From positions 615,413 through 679,412 of the forward strand of contig CBDAPN010000031.1 of the NCBI GenBank assembly GCA_965198415.1: 64,000 nt of DNA, given 5' to 3'. Under the pieces are notes generated by a model. The model searched no databases, was not told where the DNA came from, and saw nothing but the letters and a program-made list of their open reading frames with translations. Position 1 is the stretch's first letter. Every line of letters begins with the position of its first letter. This document shows, in pieces, positions 17,390 to 27,000 of the stretch. Position numbers and translations under genes: made by a program. Source of the stretch: Endozoicomonas sp965198415. Lineage in GTDB: Bacteria; Pseudomonadota; Gammaproteobacteria; Pseudomonadales; Endozoicomonadaceae.

Positions 17390-18742
17390 TCATGGAAACA
17401 GAGTTTGAGAGAGACTTTTTATAGCAGTCCAAGTCTTTAACAAGTTATAGAAAGGGGGGGCTTTCTTGCTTACAGTCGAAGTTTCAGCGTTTGTGGGGTC
17501 TCCCTCAACATGATTGACTTTGGAACTGCCCTTACCAGTAGTTTTAGAAGCATTTTTTCTAGATAAAATTTCTTGTTTGTGGGCTGTTAATAATTCCTTA
17601 TCATAAAAAAATGGATTGGTTTCTATGAAGTTAGCAAATCGGTTAAAGACATGTTGAAATACCTCACACTTATCCCCGGTTTTATTTGAATTATCTGTGT
17701 AAAATTTCAGAATGATCTTTGTTATGTTGTTGAGTCGATCTTCTATTAGACGTCGAGTTCTTTCATGTAAATAAATGGGATTATCACCACTAGCCGCAGT
17801 GCCAACAGTCTTTGGAGACTCAATTAGAACATACTCCTTGAGTATCTCATCTGATTTCTTCAGCCTGAATTGAATGGTATCCATTCTTTGCAGCCCGGTT
17901 TGTAACAGGGTTAAATTTTTCAGTTTAGTGTAGAGATGGTTTATTCTTTTTTTTGCTAATTCATGGTTATTTTGTGTCGAGGAAGGGTGGAAGTGCTGAA
18001 AATTGGAGAGCGAGACTCCTGCATACGAATTGAATATCTCATGTGCTAATTTATTGGCGGCGTTTGATAGCCTTTCGATGGCGAAAATATAGCGCTGAAA
18101 ATCCCCTTGCGTATCGCGAGTAAGGTGCTTGTATACAGTGGAAAATGAACAGGCAATGTTGGGTATTTCATTGAAAACGGCAAATTTTATTTCATCTTGT
18201 AATGCAAAAATTGCTACCTGTTTCTTGTTATCTTCTAATGATAAAGTCAGTTTTTGAATCTGATCGTTAAGGTTTATAAATTGATCAACGGAATCAAGGA
18301 TGCTATTGCTTGGCAAGCAACCGGATTGCAGGTTAGAAATAATGGCTTTCATTTCTCTTACACAGAGCGCGAATGACTCACCTTCACCGTTTGTCATTTT
18401 TTCCAACGCTTCAATGCTGTTATTTATATCAAAACTTCCTGTGTTGCACGGGTTGTTGTTCGATTGATCGCTATTGATTGGCTTGCTTTTGGGCGTGAAA
18501 TTGGTGGGGATGTTAAGGTCGTAGGATGTTAAACATTTGTGGATGGTTTTTGAGAATTTATCCGTTGATAAGTATTTATGGATCTTGTTAGCAGGAATAT
18601 GAACACGCCGGGTGACGGTAAAAGCGGTCGCTTTGGCTATGGCCACGACAGGGTTGTGATTTTTTGCAAATTCTTCATATTTGTACTTAAAAGTATCTAT
18701 TTTAGAAAAAGAGAATACACCGTTATTAAATGTTGTTGTCAT
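17390..18742 (-). CDS. hypothetical protein, AT-rich
   Basis: Not recognised. It is 450 aa from the ATG at 18742, chosen because AGGA lies 8 bases upstream; an upstream in-frame ATG at 18784 has no such site. There is no signal peptide or transmembrane helix. It is basic near the N terminus (VTRRVHIPANKIHKYL) and predicted largely helical in the middle and C-terminal parts, with a Ser/Thr/Lys-rich low-complexity stretch near the end (SRKNASKTTGKGSSKVNH). It contains three short Asn/Ser-rich linkers. Base composition is clearly more AT-rich than the flanking housekeeping genes, which suggests horizontal origin. A secreted effector is one possibility, with no direct evidence. Its reading frame is long and intact, so it is probably a real gene. 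Confidence 0.75.
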   Translation of the reverse strand: MTTTFNNGVFSFSKIDTFKYKYEEFAKNHNPVVAIAKATAFTVTRRVHIPANKIHKYLSTDKFSKTIHKCLTSYDLNIPTNFTPKSKPINSDQSNNNPCNTGSFDINNSIEALEKMTNGEGESFALCVREMKAIISNLQSGCLPSNSILDSVDQFINLNDQIQKLTLSLEDNKKQVAIFALQDEIKFAVFNEIPNIACSFSTVYKHLTRDTQGDFQRYIFAIERLSNAANKLAHEIFNSYAGVSLSNFQHFHPSSTQNNHELAKKRINHLYTKLKNLTLLQTGLQRMDTIQFRLKKSDEILKEYVLIESPKTVGTAASGDNPIYLHERTRRLIEDRLNNITKIILKFYTDNSNKTGDKCEVFQHVFNRFANFIETNPFFYDKELLTAHKQEILSRKNASKTTGKGSSKVNHVEGDPTNAETSTVSKKAPPFYNLLKTWTAIKSLSQTLFP

Positions 18743-18921
18743 GATTTGAGTCCTGTTTTTAAGATTTAGTACTTTTGACTGCACAAAATTTGAAAAGTTC
18801 CGGGCCTGCTAAATAAAGCGTGAGTACGTAGTTTTTATATTTGAGGCAACTCCTTGAAATCAAGTCAGTGCCTGCGAAGCTGTTGACTCGCAGGCCATAT
18901 TTGACGCTAAACGGTTGGGTT

Positions 18922-19845
18922 TCACTGACTATTAATGCGGTGATGGGTAAAAATATCCCGCCCCAACTCCGCAATAGCCTGATTCAGTTCATCAAACGTA
19001 GCGCTGGTTCCGGTCATGTAGATACTTATGAACAGGGGCTTTTCGTCCGCCTTCCAAATCATTGCCGTAATACCTCTGGAGCCATTGCGCCCGGCGCCTG
19101 AGCGGTCAGCGATGCTCCAATCGTCTGCCAGCACCGAACGCAGCAGCATATCAGAAACCCGATTGCCAACCAGCCACTGGGTCAGTTGATCCCTAGATGA
19201 GTCCGAAAGCACCTCACCTGTTAACAGGGCTTGCAGGGTTTTGGTGATGGCCAGCGGGGTGGTGGTATCCCGGTGGTCACCGGCGAGTGCTTCATTCAGG
19301 TGTGGTTCAATCCGGTCGAGCCTGGTGACATCGTCACCGATGGTTCTGAGGAAAGCGGTCAGGGCTTCAGGTCCGCCAATGCCTTCGAGAATCACATTGG
19401 CGGCGGTGTTGTCGCTGGCGGTCAAGCTGGCATGACAGGCATTTTCAAGGGAGATGTTTTTCCCCACCAGGTCTTTGGTTACCGGGGAGTGTTGAATCAG
19501 GTTTTCTTCGACGATGACAAATTCCCGTTTTGGGTCCAGTAATTGTTGTTCGCTGTGGGCAAGCAGATGCCCACAGGCCAGCGTTTTGAATGTGCTCATC
19601 ATCGGAAAGCGCAGATCACCGTTATAATGCCATTCAGACCCATCGCTGGAATTAATGATGGCGATGCCCACGGTACCACCGTGTTGTGACTCAAGTGCCT
19701 TAGCACGCGCAACAATGGGGTTGGCCTGACTTATTGGCACAAACGTAAGTAAAAACGTTGTTATTAGGGTGAGCTTTAGACTTGATAGTAAGCTGGTTTT
19801 TAAGTTGAGCGTTTTTAAATTGAACCTTGGTGCAACAAAACCCAT
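18922..19845 (-). CDS. class A beta-lactamase, RSG (carbenicillinase-like) type
   Basis: Periplasmic serine hydrolase that opens the beta-lactam ring. It has 307 aa with a Sec signal peptide ending near Ala41 (VPISQA/NP). Active-site motifs are complete: S84-T-F-K87 (Ambler 70-73), S144-D-N (130-132), the general base in E180-P-H-L-N184 (166-170), and R248-S-G250 at Ambler 234-236. Most class A enzymes have KTG there; RSG is characteristic of the CARB/PSE carbenicillinases, and HRDTTTP and DRSGAG also fit that group. The start is preceded by AAAGG with good spacing. The gene is divergent from the first autotransporter. No ampR-like regulator or mobile element is beside it. Actual substrate range is unknown. 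Confidence 0.93.
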   Translation of the reverse strand: MGFVAPRFNLKTLNLKTSLLSSLKLTLITTFLLTFVPISQANPIVARAKALESQHGGTVGIAIINSSDGSEWHYNGDLRFPMMSTFKTLACGHLLAHSEQQLLDPKREFVIVEENLIQHSPVTKDLVGKNISLENACHASLTASDNTAANVILEGIGGPEALTAFLRTIGDDVTRLDRIEPHLNEALAGDHRDTTTPLAITKTLQALLTGEVLSDSSRDQLTQWLVGNRVSDMLLRSVLADDWSIADRSGAGRNGSRGITAMIWKADEKPLFISIYMTGTSATFDELNQAIAELGRDIFTHHRINSQ

Positions 19846-20235
19846 AGTTTAACCTTTGCTGAGCTAAAAGCGGTGCATTTTATCCTGTTATGGAATAATT
19901 AAACAGTCTAAGTTTTCATGGTTTTAAAGCAAACGCCTTTCACTATGCATCAGCGGTGAGCTTATTTTTTTCTATTTTATAATCCCTATCTATTTAAAAA
20001 ACGTTTTTCAGACATTAATGGTATTTAAGCAATGACGACCGTCGGATTTAATCCGCTATCTTTGAGTTATTCAAACGCTGTCTTCGACTAAGGCAGGCCA
20101 GAAATTACTGACGCGCGCACCTTTTTTAAACCAGAAACACTCTTTTCCCACCCAATAAACCAACGGATGCGCTGGTAAAGGTTTTACCCATTGTTTTAAT
20201 TCTTATGTTGTTATTTTACTCTTCGGATATATGTA
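19846..20235. promoter_or_regulatory. divergent intergenic region, beta-lactamase / autotransporter 1
   Basis: 390 bases, AT-rich in the first half, without a gene. It should contain promoters for the beta-lactamase (leftward) and autotransporter 1 (rightward), but no clear -35/-10 pair was found. TTTAATCCGCTAT at 20047-20059 recurs at 23900-23912 upstream of autotransporter 2, inside a longer similar stretch, and may be a shared regulatory element or a remnant of the gene duplication. Confidence 0.4.
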
Positions 20236-23200
20236 ATGTGTCGTCCATATTTATTCCAGAAAACCGTGCAAAAAACGTTGCAGAAAAAACAGCGGGTCTA
20301 TGCCATAGGCTCAATGTTGGCACTATGGATAACCACCACCAGCCCCATAGCGCAAGAGGAAAAAAGCTGGCCCCCCAATGCAAAAAAAATAGTGGCCGGT
20401 GGTGAAACCAGTGTCGTCCCTGGCGTGGGAATTACCCTACAGGACGTCTGCAAGGGCGGGTCGGCCGGGCCTTGTAATGTGATAATGCACGGCGGCACCT
20501 TGGTTAACAATAAAGGCACCACGGTGGCGATCACCACAAAAGGGCCCGAAACGAGCATTATGGTTGATGCCGGGCTCGCGAGTATTGAAAACGCTGGCAC
20601 CATTACCGTGGCTGAGGGAGCCACTGGGGTGCGGATAAAAAAAGGTAACTTATCCATCCGTGGTCCTGGCACTGTTGACGCCAGCAAAGCCAGAGCGGCC
20701 ATTGACGCGACCGGGGTTAAGACGAATTTAACCGTTATTCTTGGTGGCGGCAGGTTGCTTGGGCGTGTGATGGGTGGTGGTAAGATAACGGATAACCTGT
20801 CGATAGAGTCCAACCAGGTTGTACAGGGGAGTATCAGTGCTTTTGCCAACATCGCCATTCATACCGGCGACGATTTATGGACGTTAGACGGCTGGATCAG
20901 TGGCGCTCATAATGTCTCGGTGGAAAAAGATATCGCCGACCTTTACGTTAGCGGTGCTAAATATAGCCCTGATAAACCCCAACGCGCCAAGACGTTGCAC
21001 CTGCACACGGAGTCAGCGGTTTCGGTTGCCAGTGGTGTGGTTAATAAGCTGCACCTGCAGGGCGGGGCCAAGTTGAGTTTTGATTTTGGTGGCCGCTCGG
21101 CCAACACCAATGTGACCAATACTTTTATAGATGCAAAAACGAACTGGTCGCTTGATGGCTGGATTACTCAGCCCAAAACGCTCACTGTCAGCAGCAACAT
21201 TGCCCACTTGTTTGTTAACGACAAAACTGCCCGCAACACCCCGAGCGCCGACAACACCCTGCACATGGCGGCAACGACGCCTCTGACTCTGCTCACCGCA
21301 GAAAAAACCGCAAGCATTGCCCACCTGCACATCAGCGGCGCGCCGCAGTTAGTCAGTTTGAAAAATCGACAGGTTAACGTCACTGACATTGAGGTGAACA
21401 GCGCTCGTGACTGGAACATCAGCATACCGTTGACGGGGGTACGCTCCATCACGGCCAATCGCCCGACGGTACCAGAGCCGGGTAAGTCGACCGTTATCAA
21501 AGCGATTGACGTGGCAGGGGTAAAGAGCGCCCCTGCCACGGGGCATCAAACCCTGACCATCGATACCGCTACCGCAGCGGTGGCGGTCAGTGCGGTTGAG
21601 TCGGGGCTGATCAAGGCTTTGAACGTTGGCGAGGGGGCTCGCTGTAGGGCGGTGACCAATGTTGACGACATCAACATAGCCCCGAACAGCACCCACTGGC
21701 AATTGGGAGTGGTAACGGATGCCAGCGCCATTAACGCCTCTACCCATGAGTTTGACACCATTAACGTTGGCAAAGGGCTGAGTTCAAGCGCTTCGGGCCG
21801 CAATCTGGTGCTCAACACCCTCACCCGAGCGGTGTCCATCAGTGCCAAACGCATCGACACTTTGGAGCTGGAGCAAGGGGCGCTGCTTGGGGCGGTGGGG
21901 GCGGTGAACCATCTGCGTATTACGGGCAATGGCGGCACCGCAACCCAGCCCGTTACCATGACGGGTGAGGCCAGTATCCATATTGGCAAAGCGGTTCGGG
22001 TAACCGGCATCAGTACGGTCGCAGCGCACAGCGGCGCGATACCGTTATTGATCGACTTTACGCCGGTCACAGCGGCTTTAAGCATTACCAATGCCGGTAT
22101 TGTGCAGGGCGATATCAACTTTGCCACGTTTAAAGGCCGTGTCACTTTGCAGCAGAGCGGTGGCGCTGTGAACGGTAACCTTTACGGCGTTAGCCGGGCG
22201 CTGTTCAGTGGTATCAGTCAGTTCAATGGCAGCTTTGACAGTGCGGTGAGCTTGGTCAAAATCAGTGGGCAACTGACTACTAAAGGCAGTGCAGCGCTGC
22301 AACTCAAACGCAGCAGTGTTGGTGCGAAACTGCACATTACCGCCGGTGCGCGTCTGATGACCAACCGGGCGATCATCGTTGATGGGACTTATCAGCAAGA
22401 GGGTGATCTTGAGGTTGAAACCGGCACTAGCACCCCGCTTATCAGCGCTAACGCCATAAAAATTGGGCCCAATGCCGGGCTGATTTTCAAGACTGCCACG
22501 CCCGGCGATGTGTTGATGGAGTCGGCTACCGCCATCAACCGAAGGGTAAATCTGACGGTCAACAACAGCTCCTATGAATATGTCAGTGCTGAGTTCGATG
22601 GCGAGGATAAAAAACGTCTGATCGTTGCCAGCCAACCTCTGTCCGCTCACCTTGCCGCACTGGGCAGGGAAGGGGGGGCTTCGGCATCTGAAATCAGTGT
22701 TCTGCAAACGGCGGCATCACCCAAAACAGGGCAGCCGGGCAGGGTGGACCCACTCAGAGACTTTGTGTTCGACCACGCCAAAACCGCCGCCACTGCTTAT
22801 CAGGTAGCCCGGCAGCTGTTGCCGGATAACACCGGCAGCGTCGTCGGTGCCACCCGTCAGGCACAGCAAATGGTGTTTAAAGCCATTGATAACCGTGCCA
22901 CTTCTGGGATCAATAGCGGCGACAGAGTGGACGCCGGGAACTTTTGGCTGCAATACGGCCATAACGATGCCACCCAAGATGAACAAGACGGCGTTTTCGG
23001 CTACAAAGCCAAAACCGGTGGCTTTACCTTAGCGGCGGCTGGCGCTGTGAACGAAATGACCGACGTGGGGCTGGCTTACACCTACGGCAAAGGGGATATC
23101 AGCGGTCGTAAGGGAACGTTGGAGAGTGAAAATAATGTGTTCACTCTCTACGGCTCTTTCTGGCGCGATAGCCTCTACCTCAACGGCCAGCTCGGTTACA

Positions 23201-23757
23201 CCCGGGGGCGTAACGACGCTCGTCGTTTTGTTGGTGATGACTCCTTTAAGGCGGACTATCACAGCCAAAGCTGGAACTTCGGCGTCAGCGGCGGTTACAC
23301 CGTGCCCATCAACAGACACTGGTACTGGCAGCCTTGGGGCGCCTTTGACTACCATCGTATCGCCATTGATGACTACAGAGAACAAGCCGCCAATCCGGCC
23401 TATAACTTCCTCGCCTATGATCGGGTCGAGAATAAAAATTACTCGATTGTTGAGCTCGGAGCGGGCGTTAAGTTGCTGGGGCACATTCAAACCGGCGCCC
23501 TGACGCTGCGCCCCGCCTTTAAACTGATGGCATTCCATGACTTTAACAATGACCCGGTCACCATGATCGCCCACTTTGAGGGTGTTAACGCTTTTGTGGT
23601 GCAAGGTGCCAAGCGGGAGGTTAACCGATATCAGTGGGTGGCAACGCTGGATCTGAACCCGGCACAAAACCTGACTCTGTCGCTCAACTACAGTCACGAC
23701 TGGAGCCGCAGCTTCAAGGCGAAAGGCGTGGTTGGCCGGTTACGGTATCTCTTTTAG
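20236..23757 (+). CDS. autotransporter 1 (type Va secretion, short paralogue)
   Basis: 1173 aa counted from ATG 20236. The signal peptide (RVYAIGSMLALWITTTSPIAQ) is followed by SWPPNAKKIVAGG, shared with the two downstream paralogues. A cysteine pair (CKGGSAGPC) sits at the mature N terminus. The passenger is beta-solenoid-like and contains two W-x3-GW modules (Trp at ~215 and ~304). A linker with LLPDNTGSVV precedes the C-terminal beta-barrel (about 900-1173, starting NFWLQYGHND), which ends RLRYLF with the terminal Phe required for BAM insertion in such proteins. The start is uncertain: no ribosome binding site is seen, and GTG 20266 would give a signal peptide more like the paralogues'. 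Function of the passenger is unknown; adhesion or biofilm roles are common in the family. It lacks about 500 aa found in the middle of the other two. Confidence 0.9.
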   Translation: MCRPYLFQKTVQKTLQKKQRVYAIGSMLALWITTTSPIAQEEKSWPPNAKKIVAGGETSVVPGVGITLQDVCKGGSAGPCNVIMHGGTLVNNKGTTVAITTKGPETSIMVDAGLASIENAGTITVAEGATGVRIKKGNLSIRGPGTVDASKARAAIDATGVKTNLTVILGGGRLLGRVMGGGKITDNLSIESNQVVQGSISAFANIAIHTGDDLWTLDGWISGAHNVSVEKDIADLYVSGAKYSPDKPQRAKTLHLHTESAVSVASGVVNKLHLQGGAKLSFDFGGRSANTNVTNTFIDAKTNWSLDGWITQPKTLTVSSNIAHLFVNDKTARNTPSADNTLHMAATTPLTLLTAEKTASIAHLHISGAPQLVSLKNRQVNVTDIEVNSARDWNISIPLTGVRSITANRPTVPEPGKSTVIKAIDVAGVKSAPATGHQTLTIDTATAAVAVSAVESGLIKALNVGEGARCRAVTNVDDINIAPNSTHWQLGVVTDASAINASTHEFDTINVGKGLSSSASGRNLVLNTLTRAVSISAKRIDTLELEQGALLGAVGAVNHLRITGNGGTATQPVTMTGEASIHIGKAVRVTGISTVAAHSGAIPLLIDFTPVTAALSITNAGIVQGDINFATFKGRVTLQQSGGAVNGNLYGVSRALFSGISQFNGSFDSAVSLVKISGQLTTKGSAALQLKRSSVGAKLHITAGARLMTNRAIIVDGTYQQEGDLEVETGTSTPLISANAIKIGPNAGLIFKTATPGDVLMESATAINRRVNLTVNNSSYEYVSAEFDGEDKKRLIVASQPLSAHLAALGREGGASASEISVLQTAASPKTGQPGRVDPLRDFVFDHAKTAATAYQVARQLLPDNTGSVVGATRQAQQMVFKAIDNRATSGINSGDRVDAGNFWLQYGHNDATQDEQDGVFGYKAKTGGFTLAAAGAVNEMTDVGLAYTYGKGDISGRKGTLESENNVFTLYGSFWRDSLYLNGQLGYTRGRNDARRFVGDDSFKADYHSQSWNFGVSGGYTVPINRHWYWQPWGAFDYHRIAIDDYREQAANPAYNFLAYDRVENKNYSIVELGAGVKLLGHIQTGALTLRPAFKLMAFHDFNNDPVTMIAHFEGVNAFVVQGAKREVNRYQWVATLDLNPAQNLTLSLNYSHDWSRSFKAKGVVGRLRYLF

Positions 23758-24055
23758 CCCGACTCTTGCAAAGCGGTATTGATTGTCACACCGAGCTGTG
23801 TCGCGCTGGCACAGCAAGAAAGGGCGTTTTAATAAATAAATCATCCTAAAAGCAGATTTTAAACAATAAAAAAGATGCAAGATTGACCATGGTCGTCTGT
23901 TTAATCCGCTATTGTTAATTGAGCATAGGTTTCTATAGCTGCTTTCACAGTCATTGCCATTGCAGCAAATATCTGTTGGTCAAACAGGCTCTTTTGTTCA
24001 TCTCTTGCAAGCTTTTCACAGTCCTTTTGCCTGAATGTTATCTAAGGTGTTAGTA

Positions 24056-27000
24056 ATGAGTCGTATATCAGTTTTGTCTAATAAAAAAGCGTTGGTTTTG
24101 GCAGTCAGTTCGGTACTGGCGGGGTGGATTACCTCCAGTAGCTCTTATGCTGCGCCCGCAGACAGCTGGCCGCCCAAACAGGCTAAAACAATCACTGCCG
24201 GGACAACTGAAGAAGTACCCGATTCGATAATTATCAAAGATAAATGTGAGGACGGTAAAAGCCCCTGCAATGTGAACATCGATGGTGGAACACTTATAAA
24301 CAATAAGGTCATAAGGATAACAGGACCCAAAACGAGCATCATGGCCTCCGGTTCAGCCACCATTAAAAACTCGGGTTTGATCCAGGCAGACGCTGGTGCC
24401 ACCGCGGTGCGAATTAAAGGGGGCGACCTGACCATCACTGGCTCAGGACATTTGAATGCCAGCAAAGCAAAAGCTGCGATAAGTGGGGAAGGTATCACTG
24501 AGCCCAGTGCCGAGCCGTTGCTCACCATTGATGGCACTAAAGTTACCGGCAACATCATTGGCGGTGGCAACGCAGTGGGTAAAGATGAAAAAGGTTTCTT
24601 CTTGCTGTTAGAAAATGATGCCGTCATTAATGGTGATGTCAGCAAATTTACAGCGCTTGGAATCAATGGGCGGGGGAAGGACTGGGAGATCGGTGGGTGG
24701 CTTATCGAACCTAAGGGCTTTAAAGCCCGGGGTAAAACCCAGGACGTTTACCTGAGTAACACCAAAGGTAAGTCCATAGCACCCGGCATCAAGAATACTC
24801 TGCACGTCCAAACGTTGGCGGCAGGCGGTACCATAGTTATGGGTGATGAGATCAACAATCTGCACATCCAAAAAGCAGCAGAGTTTATCTTAACTGGCGA
24901 CCATAAAAAAATTACTTCCGCCAAGGTCAATCATCTGATGATTGCTTCTGATGCGAAGGACTGGAAAACAGCCGGCTGGGCAACGGGAACAAAAAAATTG
25001 TATCTCGCCAGCACCGTGAGCGATCTGTATTTGAGTGATGTAGTCAATGCTAAGGAGAAGGATTTAAGTTCCAAAACCCTGCGTATAGCTGCAGCAGAAG
25101 CTAAGACAGGACAAGAACCTAAGCCCATAAGAATTATCCCCGACCCAGATGGAGAGATCGAAAAATTACACGTTCAAGGCGATGCACATATGCATCTAGG
25201 GGTAGACCTTACGGTCCCGGGACTGAAAGTTAAGGACATCATCATTGACTCAACCGACGACGCCAAATGGCAATCGGTGGGGTGGTTTAGAGACCCCGAA
25301 ACGCTTGAAGCCAAGAGTAAAGTCAACATTGTTTACGTGAGTGATCTGGCGACAACAGCGATTAAAAGAGAGGAAGATTATCGCAACCTGTTTTTGGCTT
25401 CGCAGAAGCAAATCACCCTTAAAACCACGGGCAAAGGCAGCATTGAGAACCTTTATGTTTTAGATAATGCCAAAATCAAAGTTAATCGTGACCACCCGGC
25501 AAAAATAGACAATATTTACATCCATGATCAAGTGGATAAGTGGGAAATTAAGGGCTGGGTTTCTGAGGTTAAAGGGGTTGGGAGCTTAGCTAAAATTCAT
25601 CATCTTTACGTCAATGACAAGATCCCTGAAAAAGAAAAAACGTCATTTAAAGGTGAATCCCTCCATGTTGCCTCAAAAGAGGCCATCGGCCTTGTTACTA
25701 TCCATGGTTCGGGTAAAGACGGTAGCGGCGCTTTCACAGGTCATATTGGGCACTTGCATATTGACGGTGCGGCAAAGCTGCGCTTAGGCCAGCTGAAGGA
25801 TGAACCATCAAAGCCCAAAGAGATACCGGTTTATGCCATGGTCAAAAATGTGGAGATTGCCGACAGTGCTGGCGCCTGGGTGGTTGATAATTGGATCGAA
25901 AAAGCTGAAACAGTGCAAATTAACAGTGGCGTAACTAATTTGCATTTAAGTGATAAAGTCAATATGGGTCTTGGTAACAAGACAGTGCCAAAAACACTGC
26001 GCATCGCCAGCGAACGGCCGGTTAAGATTTACACCACACCAGAACCCAAAGAATCGGAAACCCCAAAACCGAAAACCCCAGTAAGTATTGATAATTTACA
26101 TATTCATGGCGACTCATACCTGTACTTTGGCCGTGATTTATCCAAACCCGAAACCGCTGTAAAACGTGTCAACGTGGCGTCAACCAATGACGCCAACTGG
26201 CGGACAGAAGGTTGGCTTAACAATGTCGAAATGCTTGAAGCCAACAGCCAGATAGACAGTCTTTTCGTGAGTGATGACGGCCATACAAGGGTGGCCGGTG
26301 AAGACAAGGAGCGCACACTTCGTCTGACTGGAAACGTTTTGACTAAGATTCAAACAGGACAAGGTGCCAGCATTAACAACCTATTCCTGCTGGATAAAGC
26401 GAAACTGGATTTTGGTGAAAAGGATAATAACGCCGTTGTAAAACGGCTGATATTGCATTCGCAGAAGGATGAATGGCGCACTGACGGCTGGGCTTCTGGT
26501 ACCAAAGATGTGCACGTTTTTGGCCAAATCGACCACCTGTATGTACATGATCATGTACCTCAGCGGCCAACCAGCGTTGACGCGAAATCCCTTCGTGTGG
26601 CGACAAAAACCCCAATGACCATTAACACCGTGTGGGGGGCGGCTTTTGAAAGCGAGACCAATTTCACCGGGAAGATTAAAAACTTACACATTGAAGGCGC
26701 TAATCGCTTAGTGTTTGGTGGTTTAGGTGACAATAGCTTGGTTAAGATCGAGCACATCAAGATCCCTACCAAAACCGAGTGGCAAACGAAAGGTTGGGTA
26801 TCTGAAACCGTTAACGTCGGGTCTTTCAAAAACATTGACCACTTATACGTTGCCAAGAAACCGGTTAAAAGCGTTTCCCCTGACATGGCGTCAAAAACGC
26901 TGCGTTTAGTGTCAAACGGCTCCACAGCGATTGAAACCGACCAGGGAAATATCACCAATTTGCATATCTATGACAATATCAAATTAACGACCACAAGAAA

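Noticed and set aside
18841..19101. Plus-strand frame between the hypothetical gene and the beta-lactamase
   Set aside because: It overlaps the well-supported beta-lactamase C terminus and has no family features.
20205..20405. Small plus-strand frame at the start of autotransporter 1
   Set aside because: It is an alternative frame over the autotransporter signal peptide with no support of its own.
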